A stretch of 64,000 nucleotides of DNA. Source: Rhodococcus sp. KBS0724 (GTDB lineage: Bacteria; Actinomycetota; Actinomycetes; Mycobacteriales; Mycobacteriaceae). Positions within the stretch are counted from its first letter, which is position 1. Each line of letters opens with the position of its first letter. The stretch lies in NCBI RefSeq assembly GCF_005938745.2, contig NZ_VCBX02000001.1, forward strand, positions 825,501-889,500. Direction: 5' to 3'. Shown here one piece after another: positions 8,598 through 17,754 of the stretch. A model generated the notes under the pieces. That model was not told the origin of the DNA. It did no database searches and saw only the letters and a program-made list of their open reading frames with translations. Both the position numbers and the translations under genes were made by a program.

Positions 8598-9788
8598 TCA
8601 GGCCTCCGACGCCCCGTAGATGAGCCTGTCTACTTCGCGTCGAAAGAGATGACTGGACAATTCGTTTCGGCCGAGCAACATGGTTCCGGCGTCCATGCTC
8701 GACAGCACTCGTTGTGAACCGTCGAGGATGGGGAAGTCTTCATCGTGGAGGATCGAGACCAGAAAGTTCCAGTTCTTCTTCCAGCGTTTCTTCCAGTGTT
8801 CCTGGGCCAACCCGCTGTCCTGGACAGTAGGGGCGAGTATCCGCATCTGCATGATCGATTCGTTGGGATTTGCCTCTACCGGACGGAACGTCAGGATCTC
8901 GATGTGAGTGGCGTGTTTGAGCAGCATGGTATTCGGTGCGAGGTAACAACTTTCGATCGTATGCTTCTCCATTGACTCGTCCCACGTGACGTCGTGACCG
9001 ATAAACTGGTCGACACTCTTTCGTCCGGTGAGGAACCAGAAGTGTCGACCGTAGTCCTGCAGCGTTACGGCATTGGTGTGCAACATCTTTCCGGCAGTGT
9101 TGGGATGCGCGTACTTCACGTGGTAATTGTCGAGAAAACCGTCTTGCAGAATCTTCCAGTTCGTGGGACGGCGATAGGTATGGGGATCGATGCTGACGAG
9201 TTTCTCGACGTTGAAGTCGGCGAGAATCGCGTCCATTTCTGCTCCCAGCCAGGCTGCTACGTCGATTTCTCGTTGAGCATTGTCGATCACCCAGATGAAT
9301 CCGTGACGTTCTTCGACCGGTATCTCGACCAGTCCGAACTTCGAGCGGTCGAAGTCGCCGAATGTCTTGTCCAGCGTGACCGTGCGAAGTTCGCCGTTGG
9401 GATCGTATGACCACCGATGGTAGACACATGAGAAGATGCGGCACTTCCCGGATTCTTCCGACACGAGCTGAGCGCCACGGTGTCGGCACGCGTTGACGAA
9501 CGCCTTGACGCTACCGTCCTTCTGCCTGACAACCACCACCTTGTTGCGTGGGAGTTCGGCCGATATGAAGTCGTTTTTTCCCGCGAGTTCCGAGGTGTGC
9601 GCCACGATGAACGGAGTTTCGCCGAAGATCTTGTCCCGTTCCAGTTCGGCCCGCGCGGGATCCGTGTAGTCGACGGCCTCGAACGGGGCGATCTCGTTCC
9701 ACTGGTCGGTGACGGAGTCGTTCAGATGGTTGAGCAAGTTCCGAAGGGCTTGATCACGGATGCCTTGCAAATCGAGGTCGACGCTCAT
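8598..9788 (-). CDS. Rieske non-heme iron oxygenase, alpha subunit
   Basis: 396 residues. The Rieske [2Fe-2S] site is C101-x-H103 (CRHRGAQ) and C121-x2-H124 (CVYHRW). The mononuclear iron site is H223 and H228 in LDNYHVKYAHPN. Enzymes of this family hydroxylate aromatic or aliphatic substrates with O2, using electrons from a separate reductase. The open frame begins at 9857, but ATG 9788 is chosen because AAGGAGAT lies 8 bp upstream. There is no adjacent reductase or beta subunit, so it is probably a homo-oligomeric (alpha3-type) oxygenase served by a distant reductase, such as that at 56956. It is a clear paralogue of the oxygenase at 49561-50730 (shared YAHPN, GRH, RWKKNW/RWNKNW and DEDFP/AEDFP blocks). 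Both are next to a GNAT gene. Confidence 0.93.
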   Translation of the reverse strand: MSVDLDLQGIRDQALRNLLNHLNDSVTDQWNEIAPFEAVDYTDPARAELERDKIFGETPFIVAHTSELAGKNDFISAELPRNKVVVVRQKDGSVKAFVNACRHRGAQLVSEESGKCRIFSCVYHRWSYDPNGELRTVTLDKTFGDFDRSKFGLVEIPVEERHGFIWVIDNAQREIDVAAWLGAEMDAILADFNVEKLVSIDPHTYRRPTNWKILQDGFLDNYHVKYAHPNTAGKMLHTNAVTLQDYGRHFWFLTGRKSVDQFIGHDVTWDESMEKHTIESCYLAPNTMLLKHATHIEILTFRPVEANPNESIMQMRILAPTVQDSGLAQEHWKKRWKKNWNFLVSILHDEDFPILDGSQRVLSSMDAGTMLLGRNELSSHLFRREVDRLIYGASEA

Positions 9789-9914
9789 GATGGGGATCTC
9801 CTTCTTCGTCCATGCTGAGTTCTCGGGGTGCATGCCGTCGAATGTGCTGTATTGCATCCGGTTTCGAAATCGCGGTGCACCGTAGTGCGCCGCTCGTCGG
9901 CGACCCTCTCGATC

Positions 9915-9934
9915 AATAAACTATCGCCATTAGT
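9915..9934 (-). promoter_or_regulatory. Putative TetR operator, island consensus site 2
   Basis: Read on the minus strand this is GACTAATGGCGATAGTTTAT, matching site 1 in its first eight bases. It overlaps the 3' end of the crotonase gene and lies about 130 bp upstream of the Rieske oxygenase start, implying a separate promoter there. Coordinates may be off by one base. Confidence 0.5.
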
Positions 9935-10778
9935 CTTGGTGCGTCAAGCATCGGTTTGGCGAAGGTGTCTCGGGAGCATCCGCTGAGGTACCGATTGCGT
10001 GACCGAATGCGGCGGGGCGCTTCTCGCGGAAGGCTTGTACTCCCTCGCTGAAGTCGGGTTCGCTGATCAATTCGAGCTGTCCTGACCGCTCTCGTCGTAG
10101 TGCGTTGTGTATTTCGGTGAGAGTCGCCGCATTGATCGCGGACTTCGTGGCGCTGAGTGCGTGAGCGGGTCCTTCGGCAACCTGCCGAGTCAATGCCTCG
10201 ACGGATTCGGCGAAGCTGTCGTCCGGATAGGTTGCGGCAATCAACCCGATGTCGGCGGCACTGACCGCGGGGAGGCGTTCTGCGAGTAGAGCCATCCGCA
10301 TGGCTCTGGCGCGCCCGATCGATGCCGCGACGAGTGCAGTGGCGCCGCCGTCGGGCATCAGCCCGATCTTGGTGAATGCGAGCAAAAGATAGCTGGATTC
10401 GGTTGCGACGGTGAGGTCGCATGCGAGTGCCAGAGACACGCCGACGCCTGCCGCCGGTCCATTGATCGCGGCGATGACCGGATGGGGAAACCCGACAATT
10501 TCGGTGATGGAGCGGTTCGCTGCATCGATGGTGTCGGGGGACGGTGGGTCGGAGATCTCCTCGATGCTCGACAGATCGGCACCCGTGCAGAATGTCCGTC
10601 CCGTTCCTGTCAGTACTGCAACCTTGATTGCAGGGTCGTTGCGATAGTGGTTCAGTGTCGATGCGATGACGTCGAGTGATTCGGTGATGACGGCGTTCAT
10701 TCGAGACGGGCGGTTGACGGTGATGCGAAGGACGTTGCCGTCGACGGTGACGTCGATGCCGGTGAGAGCGTTATTCAT
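9930..10778 (-). CDS. Enoyl-CoA hydratase/isomerase (crotonase) family protein
   Basis: 282 residues. The crotonase CoA-binding segment (TGTGRTFCTGADLSS) and oxyanion-hole segment (INGPAAGVGVSLALACD) are clear. The first catalytic Glu of classical hydratases is absent (AGVGVSL), and the second position falls in FTKIGLMPDGGAT. This pattern is seen in PaaG-type isomerase/hydratases rather than in classical enoyl-CoA hydratase, so a double-bond isomerase or other CoA-ester reaction is possible. It is divergent from the crotonase at 10882 across a 103-bp region holding an operator-like element. It precedes the Rieske/GNAT/synthetase genes on the minus strand. Confidence 0.9.
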   Translation of the reverse strand: MNNALTGIDVTVDGNVLRITVNRPSRMNAVITESLDVIASTLNHYRNDPAIKVAVLTGTGRTFCTGADLSSIEEISDPPSPDTIDAANRSITEIVGFPHPVIAAINGPAAGVGVSLALACDLTVATESSYLLLAFTKIGLMPDGGATALVAASIGRARAMRMALLAERLPAVSAADIGLIAATYPDDSFAESVEALTRQVAEGPAHALSATKSAINAATLTEIHNALRRERSGQLELISEPDFSEGVQAFREKRPAAFGHAIGTSADAPETPSPNRCLTHQD

Positions 10779-10824
10779 GTGGTTCCGATCGGGTGTCGAA
10801 TTGGCACTGCTGTTGATCGATCTT

Positions 10825-10844
10825 ATCTAACTGTTGTAGGTTTG
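10825..10844 (+). promoter_or_regulatory. Putative TetR operator, island consensus site 3
   Basis: ATCTAACTGTTGTAGGTTTG lies between two divergent crotonase genes and is one of the best matches to the repeated element. It overlaps a possible -10 (TATCTA at 10824, 17 bp after TTGGCA at 10801) of the rightward operon, a position suited to repression. Confidence 0.6.
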
Positions 10845-10881
10845 AATGAACTGCAGTTTTCGACAATTACGGAGGGCACGC

Positions 10882-11682
10882 ATGGCCGACCAGTCGACCG
10901 TGATCGAGTCGGAGGCGCTGTATGAGCGCCGCGGCGGAATCGCAATCATCACACTCAATCGCCCACGGGCATTGAATGCTGTTAATCAGGCACTGTCGAC
11001 GGCGGTCGGTTCTTTTCTGGAACAGGCGGATTCCGATCCGCGGGTACGGGTCGTCGTGATCACGGGTGCGGGTCGGGCGTTCTGCGCCGGCGCAGATCTG
11101 AAGGCGCTCGGTGGGGGTGAGGATCTATCTGCCCGAGGACATCGCGAGTGGGGTTTTGCCGGATTCGTCGAGCATTGGATCAGTAAGCCGACTATTGCCG
11201 CGGTGAATGGGTTTGCCCTCGGAGGCGGCACCGAGTTGGTACTCGCCAGCGACCTCGCAGTTGTCGACGAGACGGCGTCGTTGGGTCTTCCCGAGGTGAA
11301 GAGGGGGTTGTTCGCCGCAGCCGGTGGAGTGATCCGGTTGGCGCAACAGATCCCGCGGAAAGTGGCCCTGGAAATGGCGTTGACAGGTGAACCGATCACC
11401 GCTGCGCAGGGTAAGGAATTGGGTTTGGTCAATCGTGTTGCGCCCGTGGGTACAGCTCTCGAGGTTGCCCTCGAATTGGCTGAGCAGATCGCCGCGAATG
11501 CTCCACTGGCGGTACGTGAATCGAAGTCGGTGATCCATCGGACTGCGTCGGGTGCGGATTGGGAACCGGATGTGTGGGCGGTCAATGCGAAGGCGATGAA
11601 AATTGTTTTCACCAGTGCCGATGCAGCCGAGGGACCGGCGGCATTTGCGCAGAAACGAGCACCCGTGTGGCAAGGGCGCTGA
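10882..11682 (+). CDS. Enoyl-CoA hydratase
   Basis: 266 residues. This is a classical hydratase: both catalytic glutamates are visible, in FALGGGTELVLASD and in LPEVKRGLFAAAGG, and the CoA/oxyanion segment is GRAFCAGADLKALGG. It adds water to trans-2-enoyl-CoA in beta-oxidation. The open frame extends to 10846, but ATG 10882 has GGAGG about 10 bp upstream. It is the first gene of a four-gene beta-oxidation operon (hydratase, thiolase, nitronate-monooxygenase-like protein, acyl-CoA dehydrogenase) with gaps of 30-60 bp and a strong terminator at the end. Confidence 0.93.
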   Translation: MADQSTVIESEALYERRGGIAIITLNRPRALNAVNQALSTAVGSFLEQADSDPRVRVVVITGAGRAFCAGADLKALGGGEDLSARGHREWGFAGFVEHWISKPTIAAVNGFALGGGTELVLASDLAVVDETASLGLPEVKRGLFAAAGGVIRLAQQIPRKVALEMALTGEPITAAQGKELGLVNRVAPVGTALEVALELAEQIAANAPLAVRESKSVIHRTASGADWEPDVWAVNAKAMKIVFTSADAAEGPAAFAQKRAPVWQGR

Positions 11683-11730
11683 CACCGCGCTGACCTGCAC
11701 CACCGACATTCTTCGATCAAAGGAAACAAC

Positions 11731-12924
11731 ATGACCAACGCAGTAATCGTCGACGTGGTTCGTCTGGCTTCGGGCAAGGGAAAACCAGGAGGTGCGCTGT
11801 CGGGAATGCATCCTGTTGAACTCCTGGCACATGTGTTGCGGAGCATCGTCGAACGCAACGGGATCGATCCGGCGCAGGTCGACGACGTGATCGGTGGGTG
11901 CGTGCAGCAGGTAGGTGAACAGTCACTCAACATCACTCGCACGGCGTTGCTTTCGGCCGGATTCCCGGATTCGGTGCCGGCAACGACGATCGACCGTCAG
12001 TGTGGTTCGAGTCAGCAAGCCGCTCATTTTGCTGCGCAGGGTGTGATCGCGGGCGCCTACGACATGGTGATCGCGGCCGGTGTCGAGTCGATGAGCAGGG
12101 TTCCGATGGGCACGGCGTCGATGGGGCAGGACTCGTCTGGACCTGGGATCGCCGCACGTTACCCGGAAGGCTTGGTAAATCAGGGCATTTCGGCAGAGCT
12201 GATCTCAGCGAAGTGGAAGCTTGACCGCGAGACTCTCGATGCTTTTTCTGCCCAGTCGCATCAGCGCGCTGTTACTGCCGCGGCGAGCGGATACTTCGAC
12301 AGGGAAATTCTGCCTATCGAGGTGACCAACGCCGCCGGCGAAACAGTGGTGCACACAGTCGACGAGACAGTCCGCGCCTCGACTACTGCCGATGGCCTGG
12401 CGGGACTACGGCCGTCCTTCTACACGGAGGAGTACGCGACTCGTTTTCCCGAGGCGCCCTGGCAGATCACGCCGGGTAACTCCTCACCGTTGACGGACGG
12501 CGCATCTGCAGTGCTGATCATGAGCGAGGAGATGGCAGCCAAGCTCGGACTGACTCCGAGGGCGCGGTTCCGAGCGTTTTCGGTGGCCGGCGACGATCCG
12601 GTATTCATGCTTACTGCGCCGATCCCGGCAACCCACAAGGTGCTTGCCCGGTCAGGTCTGAGCATCGACGACCTCGACGCCTACGAAGTCAACGAGGCGT
12701 TTGCGCCGGTGCCGTTGGCCTGGGCTCACGAGTTCGGTGCCGATCCGGCCAAGCTCAACCCCTGGGGTGGCGCGATCGCACTCGGACATGCCTTGGGATC
12801 GTCGGGTACTCGCTTGCTGAGCACTCTGGTGTGCCATCTGGAGGCTACCGGTGGTCGGTACGGATTGCAGACGATGTGTGAGGGCGCCGGAATGGCAAAC
12901 GCGACCATCATCGAACGTATCTGA
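11731..12924 (+). CDS. Acetyl-CoA C-acyltransferase (thiolase)
   Basis: 397 residues with the complete thiolase catalytic set: acylated nucleophile C91 (DRQCGSSQQA), the NEAFA motif, the histidine in GGAIALGHALGSSG, and the C-terminal CEGAGMANATIIE cysteine. It cleaves 3-ketoacyl-CoA with CoA. It is the only true thiolase in the window; the thiolase-fold proteins at 40497 and 42807 lack the nucleophile. RBS AAAGGAAAC precedes ATG 11731. It acts directly downstream of the hydratase. No 3-hydroxyacyl-CoA dehydrogenase is in this operon, so that step must fall to one of the SDRs elsewhere. Confidence 0.95.
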   Translation: MTNAVIVDVVRLASGKGKPGGALSGMHPVELLAHVLRSIVERNGIDPAQVDDVIGGCVQQVGEQSLNITRTALLSAGFPDSVPATTIDRQCGSSQQAAHFAAQGVIAGAYDMVIAAGVESMSRVPMGTASMGQDSSGPGIAARYPEGLVNQGISAELISAKWKLDRETLDAFSAQSHQRAVTAAASGYFDREILPIEVTNAAGETVVHTVDETVRASTTADGLAGLRPSFYTEEYATRFPEAPWQITPGNSSPLTDGASAVLIMSEEMAAKLGLTPRARFRAFSVAGDDPVFMLTAPIPATHKVLARSGLSIDDLDAYEVNEAFAPVPLAWAHEFGADPAKLNPWGGAIALGHALGSSGTRLLSTLVCHLEATGGRYGLQTMCEGAGMANATIIERI

Positions 12925-12964
12925 TTCTCCACCAACACATCTGATCTGACTGACAATCACCTGA

Positions 12965-13966
<1,002 letters not shown>

Positions 13967-13998
13967 CCCTCAGCAGATCAACGTTTAGGAGAATAACC

Positions 13999-15159
13999 AT
14001 GCAACGCAGGCTCTTCGAGGCGGACCACGACGCGTACCGGGACACGGTTCGCGAGTTCCTGGCTCGTGAGGTCGAACCGTATTACGAACAGTGGGAAGCC
14101 GATCGGCTCATCGACCGATCCGCGTGGCTCGGGGCCGGTAAGTCCGGCATAATCGGTCTCTCGGTACCTGAGGAGTTCGGGGGTTCCGGAGTTACGGACT
14201 ATCGCTTCCGGTGTGTGGTCTCCGAGGAAATTGCGCGTACGGCAACCACGTCGTTCGGACAGAGTGTCACTCTGCAGGACGACATTGCGATCCCGTACAT
14301 CAAGGACCTTGGCACCGAGGAACAGAAGCGACGATGGTTGCCGGGCATGGCGGTCGGTGAACTGATCGGCGCGATTGCCATGACGGAGCCTGGCGCGGGA
14401 AGCGATCTGCAAGGTGTCAAGAGTAGTGCAGTTCGCGATGGCGATCACTGGATCCTGAACGGCCAGAAAACGTTTATCACCAACGGTATTCATGCCGATC
14501 TGGTGATCGTCGTGGCGCGGACCGACCCCAGCGCGGGATCGCGAGGATTCTCGTTGCTCGTAGTCGAGCGAGGGATGGAGGGATTCAGTCGTGGGCGGAA
14601 ATTACATAAGGTCGGCCTTGCCGCTCAGGACACTGCGGAGCTGGTTTTCGAGAACGTCCGGGTACCTGCAACCAATCTGCTCGGCACCGAAGGGCGTGGG
14701 TTTGTGCACCTGATGGAGCGCCTGCCCCTCGAGCGACTGTCCATTGCGGTCAACGCGATTGCTGCAGCTCGATCGGCTTACGACTGGACGAGCAGGTATG
14801 TGTTCGACCGCAAGGCGTTCGGAAAGCGGATCGGGGACTTGCAGAACACTCGGTTCGCGCTCGCGGAGATGTCGACCGAGATCGAGGTCACCGAATCTCA
14901 TGTCGACCGATGCGTCCTGGCACTCAACGCCGGGGAATTGACTGCTGTCGATGCGTCGAAGGCGAAGTGGTGGGCCACGGAGTTGCAGAAGCGAGTGGTC
15001 GATCGATGTGTGCAGTTGCACGGTGGATACGGTTACATGATGGAGTATCCGATCGGACGTTCCTACGTGGATACGCGCATTCAGACCATCTACGGCGGCA
15101 CAACCGAAATCATGAAGGAGATCATCGGCCGCGACATCGCGGCCGGGTTCACCTCGTGA
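13999..15159 (+). CDS. Acyl-CoA dehydrogenase, LCAD-type
   Basis: 386 residues, FAD-dependent alpha,beta-dehydrogenation of acyl-CoA. Family blocks visible are AMTEPGAGSDLQG, NGQKTFITNG, RKAFGKRIGDLQNTRFALAE and the C-terminal HGGYGYMMEYPIGRSYVDTR/IYGGTTEIMKE. The loop reads YGGT rather than YEGT. The catalytic base is therefore not in that loop and is expected in helix G, as in LCAD/isovaleryl-type enzymes, probably the Glu of LPLERLSIA. RBS TAGGAG precedes ATG 13999. It is the last gene of the operon and is followed directly by a 14-bp terminator stem. It is a paralogue of 48393-49544. Confidence 0.95.
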   Translation: MQRRLFEADHDAYRDTVREFLAREVEPYYEQWEADRLIDRSAWLGAGKSGIIGLSVPEEFGGSGVTDYRFRCVVSEEIARTATTSFGQSVTLQDDIAIPYIKDLGTEEQKRRWLPGMAVGELIGAIAMTEPGAGSDLQGVKSSAVRDGDHWILNGQKTFITNGIHADLVIVVARTDPSAGSRGFSLLVVERGMEGFSRGRKLHKVGLAAQDTAELVFENVRVPATNLLGTEGRGFVHLMERLPLERLSIAVNAIAAARSAYDWTSRYVFDRKAFGKRIGDLQNTRFALAEMSTEIEVTESHVDRCVLALNAGELTAVDASKAKWWATELQKRVVDRCVQLHGGYGYMMEYPIGRSYVDTRIQTIYGGTTEIMKEIIGRDIAAGFTS

Positions 15160-15176
15160 TCGCACTACGTAAGTGT

Positions 15177-15207
15177 GAGGGCGAACGACCATTGGTCGTT
15201 CGCCCTC
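15177..15207. terminator. Intrinsic terminator between convergent genes
   Basis: A 14-bp perfect stem (GAGGGCGAACGACC at 15177-15190 with its complement at 15194-15207) with an ATT loop lies between the acyl-CoA dehydrogenase (+) and the TetR gene (-). The T-tract is weak, as is common in actinobacteria. It can act on both strands. Confidence 0.85.
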
Positions 15208-15239
15208 AGTTCGTCAACGCCCGTATGAAGTGATCCGGA

Positions 15240-15836
15240 TCAGTGGGGGAGAAGCGCCGGCACGAAGAAGTGGCGCATCTTGTACTTGAATCGATCCAAG
15301 GCGGCGTCGTCGTCGGTGAGTGCGCTGATGTACATGATTTCGATCTCGGAGATCCACTCGCACAGCAGGCGCAGATCGAGGTCGGCGCGTATCTTGCCGT
15401 TATCCTGGGCGTCGGAAAAAATCGGTCCCCACAACTCGTAGGTCAGTTCGATTGCCTTTCCCGATTCGTTGAGGAGTTTGGTCGACAACTCCATCTCCTC
15501 CGGTGAGACCAGCATATTGACGACAGGGTCCTGGCGACCGCTCTGTACGTCTCTACAGATGCCCTCGACTATCTGCTCCTCGATCGTGGGCAAGCTTGCA
15601 ATGAACGCACGTGCTGGTCCCATGTTCACCTGCGCGCGTCGCACGATCGACGCCGTGATCAGAGCTTCGCGATCGGTGAAATACCGATACACCGTTGCCC
15701 GTGAGATCTTTGCGGCTCTGGCCACGTCGGCCATGGTCGTTTTTGTCATGCCGAATCGTTCGAAGCACGACTCTGCCGCATTCAGGATTGCGATCGTCAC
15801 GTCGGTCGACGCATCGGGTTCCGTCTTTGAGGTCAT
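15240..15836 (-). CDS. TetR-family regulator of the Rieske/thioesterase/CoA-transferase operon
   Basis: 198 residues with an N-terminal TetR HTH: CFERFGMTKTTMADVARAAK followed by SRATVYRYFTDREALI. The C-terminal domain is helical and unassigned. It is divergent from the Rieske oxygenase gene across a short region holding a perfect palindrome (15874-15888). That arrangement strongly suggests it represses both its own gene and the oxygenase operon. It is not close to the other two TetR proteins in the window, and its palindrome differs from the island-wide element, so this operon appears to have its own control. Confidence 0.92.
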   Translation of the reverse strand: MTSKTEPDASTDVTIAILNAAESCFERFGMTKTTMADVARAAKISRATVYRYFTDREALITASIVRRAQVNMGPARAFIASLPTIEEQIVEGICRDVQSGRQDPVVNMLVSPEEMELSTKLLNESGKAIELTYELWGPIFSDAQDNGKIRADLDLRLLCEWISEIEIMYISALTDDDAALDRFKYKMRHFFVPALLPH

Positions 15837-15873
15837 CGGTGAACAATACCGCTACACATCCCAGTGAGGCACT

Positions 15874-15888
15874 AGACAATCATTGTCT
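15874..15888. promoter_or_regulatory. Perfect palindrome, probable operator of the divergent TetR
   Basis: AGACAATCATTGTCT is a perfect 7-1-7 inverted repeat in the region between the TetR start (15836) and the Rieske oxygenase starts (15890 or 15908). It ends 1 bp before the upstream in-frame ATG, so bound repressor would block initiation. Confidence 0.75.
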
Positions 15889-15907
15889 CATGTGTCAGGC
15901 TGCATGC

Positions 15908-17068
15908 ATGGAGCGTGAAGACAAGATCGAACTCACCAGGCGCCTTATCTCCCATGTGGACAACAACACGACTGACTATGCGGAAGATATGATGCGCGTT
16001 CCGTTTTCGGCGTTCGACGACCCCGAGCTCGCAGCGCGCGAACGGGAAGTGGTTCGACGCTTCCCGCACATCGTCGCCCACGTGGACGAGTTGAAGAAGA
16101 CGGGTGACTTTGTCACTACGGATCTCATCGGAACCCCGCTGCTGGTGGTCAAGCAGTCAGACGGAAGCGTCAAGGCGTTCTCGAACGTGTGCCGCCACCG
16201 TGGTGCCAAGGTCGAGTTCGCCGAATCCGGATGTAAGCGAATCTTCAGTTGCCCGTACCACAATTGGGCGTACGGACGCGGCGGTGACCTACGTGGAATG
16301 CCGCACGCGGAGGGTTTCGAGGGAATGGACCGCCAGCAGTACGGGCTGGTCGAGTTCCCGTGCGAGGTGCGCCACGGCCTCGTGTGGGTGGTGCCGACGG
16401 TTGGTGCCGACCTGAACATCGAGCACACCCTGGGCTCCAAGCACGACGCCGAGGTGATCGCGACCGGTATGGCCGACTCGTTCCAGGTTCGGAAGGAAAC
16501 GTGGAAACTCGGCATGAACTGGAAGATCGCCGTGGACGGCGTGCAGGACTCGTACCACCTGTGCCAACTTCACACCAAGACGGTGTGCAACTATCTCGAA
16601 GGCAACATCACCGCATTCGATCTCGTCGATCGGTCGTGGCGAATCGTCGTGGCACGCAAGTCGATTACCGAGGTTCGCGATGCAGACCCGGATTCGTTCG
16701 ACGTTCGCGACTACTCGCTCGCGAATTACACGATCTACCCCGGGACCATGCTCGTCACGGAACCCAATCACTTCGAGGTGTGGACCATCGTCCCCGATAC
16801 CGAAGATCCGAACGTCTCGTACTGCACGATTCGTCTTCTTTCTCCCAAAGAACCGGAAACCCCGCGTGAGAAGCGGGTGCTCGAGAAGAACTGGGAACTG
16901 CTCATGGAGACTCTGCACGACGAGGACTGGTTCGTCACGAAAACGATCACGGACAATGCGGCGCACGGTCAGGTGGACGAATTGATCTACGGCCGTAACG
17001 AATTGCCGGGTCAGGTATTTCACAAGATGATCACACGTGATGCGCAGGAGCTGCTCGCACAACCTTGA
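15908..17068 (+). CDS. Rieske non-heme iron oxygenase, alpha subunit (second type)
   Basis: 386 residues from ATG 15908. The Rieske site is C95-x-H97 and C115-x2-H118 (CPYHNW); the iron site is H217 and H222 in VQDSYHLCQLH. It is diverged from the two other Rieske proteins here (no YAHPN block), so a different substrate is likely. An alternative in-frame ATG at 15890 directly abuts the palindrome. Neither start has a good Shine-Dalgarno sequence, so a leaderless or near-leaderless transcript is possible. It is followed after 8 bp by a hotdog thioesterase and then a CoA-transferase, suggesting that the oxygenase may work on, or next to, CoA thioesters. No reductase is adjacent. Confidence 0.93.
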   Translation: MEREDKIELTRRLISHVDNNTTDYAEDMMRVPFSAFDDPELAAREREVVRRFPHIVAHVDELKKTGDFVTTDLIGTPLLVVKQSDGSVKAFSNVCRHRGAKVEFAESGCKRIFSCPYHNWAYGRGGDLRGMPHAEGFEGMDRQQYGLVEFPCEVRHGLVWVVPTVGADLNIEHTLGSKHDAEVIATGMADSFQVRKETWKLGMNWKIAVDGVQDSYHLCQLHTKTVCNYLEGNITAFDLVDRSWRIVVARKSITEVRDADPDSFDVRDYSLANYTIYPGTMLVTEPNHFEVWTIVPDTEDPNVSYCTIRLLSPKEPETPREKRVLEKNWELLMETLHDEDWFVTKTITDNAAHGQVDELIYGRNELPGQVFHKMITRDAQELLAQP

Positions 17069-17076
17069 GGAGACAC

Positions 17077-17712
17077 ATGGATGCCATACCGGATTTAGCT
17101 GAGCAGTCCGATCTCTGGAATCCGAGTTGGATCGACCCGTTCGAGCCGACGGTTGAGCGCGCGGACGATTTCTCCGAATTGATCGACGCGTTGCGAGCGG
17201 TTCAAGAATCGGTTGCTCGTAGTAGGCCGACCCCCGCCGGAGCGGCTGATGCTGCCCGGATGCTGCGTGATATCGCACTGCAGATGGCCGAATTCGAAGT
17301 CTCCGAAGACGAGCAGATTGCCGGCCGGCGCTGGGAACTTGCCGGCCGAGCGCAGTCCATGGCTCCGGCGCTGCATATCGACGAAGTTACCGATACCACT
17401 GCTCGGGGTCATGTGAGAGTCGGCCGATTCCATTCCGGACGGTATGCGATGAACGGCGGTGTCACGCCGCTGATCTTCGACGAGATTCTGGCGAGGCTCG
17501 CCAACAGCGCTGGGCGGCCTTGGGGCCGCACCGCCTATCTCAACGTGAACTATCGCGCGTTGGCTCCACTCGACGCGGTGCTGCGAGTGGAGGCAGAGTT
17601 TGTCGGTCAGGACGGGCGGAAACGGTTCATGCGGGGCGCGATGTACGACGGAGACATCCTTGTCGCTGATGTTGAAGGCTTGTGGGTAGAGCTGAAACCA
17701 GAACAGAGATAA
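17077..17712 (+). CDS. Hotdog-fold (PaaI-type) thioesterase family protein
   Basis: 211 residues. The C-terminal 120 residues show a hotdog thioesterase pattern: NGGVTPLIFDEILARLAN (the helix that carries the active-site acid) and then TAYLNVNYRALAPLDAVLRVEAEF strands. The N-terminal 90 residues are helical and unassigned. It would hydrolyse an acyl-CoA, or act as a proof-reading enzyme for stalled CoA esters. ATG 17077 follows GAGGAG; the frame also opens at a TTG overlapping the oxygenase stop. Tight spacing places it in the Rieske operon. Confidence 0.82.
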   Translation: MDAIPDLAEQSDLWNPSWIDPFEPTVERADDFSELIDALRAVQESVARSRPTPAGAADAARMLRDIALQMAEFEVSEDEQIAGRRWELAGRAQSMAPALHIDEVTDTTARGHVRVGRFHSGRYAMNGGVTPLIFDEILARLANSAGRPWGRTAYLNVNYRALAPLDAVLRVEAEFVGQDGRKRFMRGAMYDGDILVADVEGLWVELKPEQR

Positions 17713-17754
17713 CGCTTTCAGAAGTTTTACGCGCGAATAGATGAAGGAGAAGCC

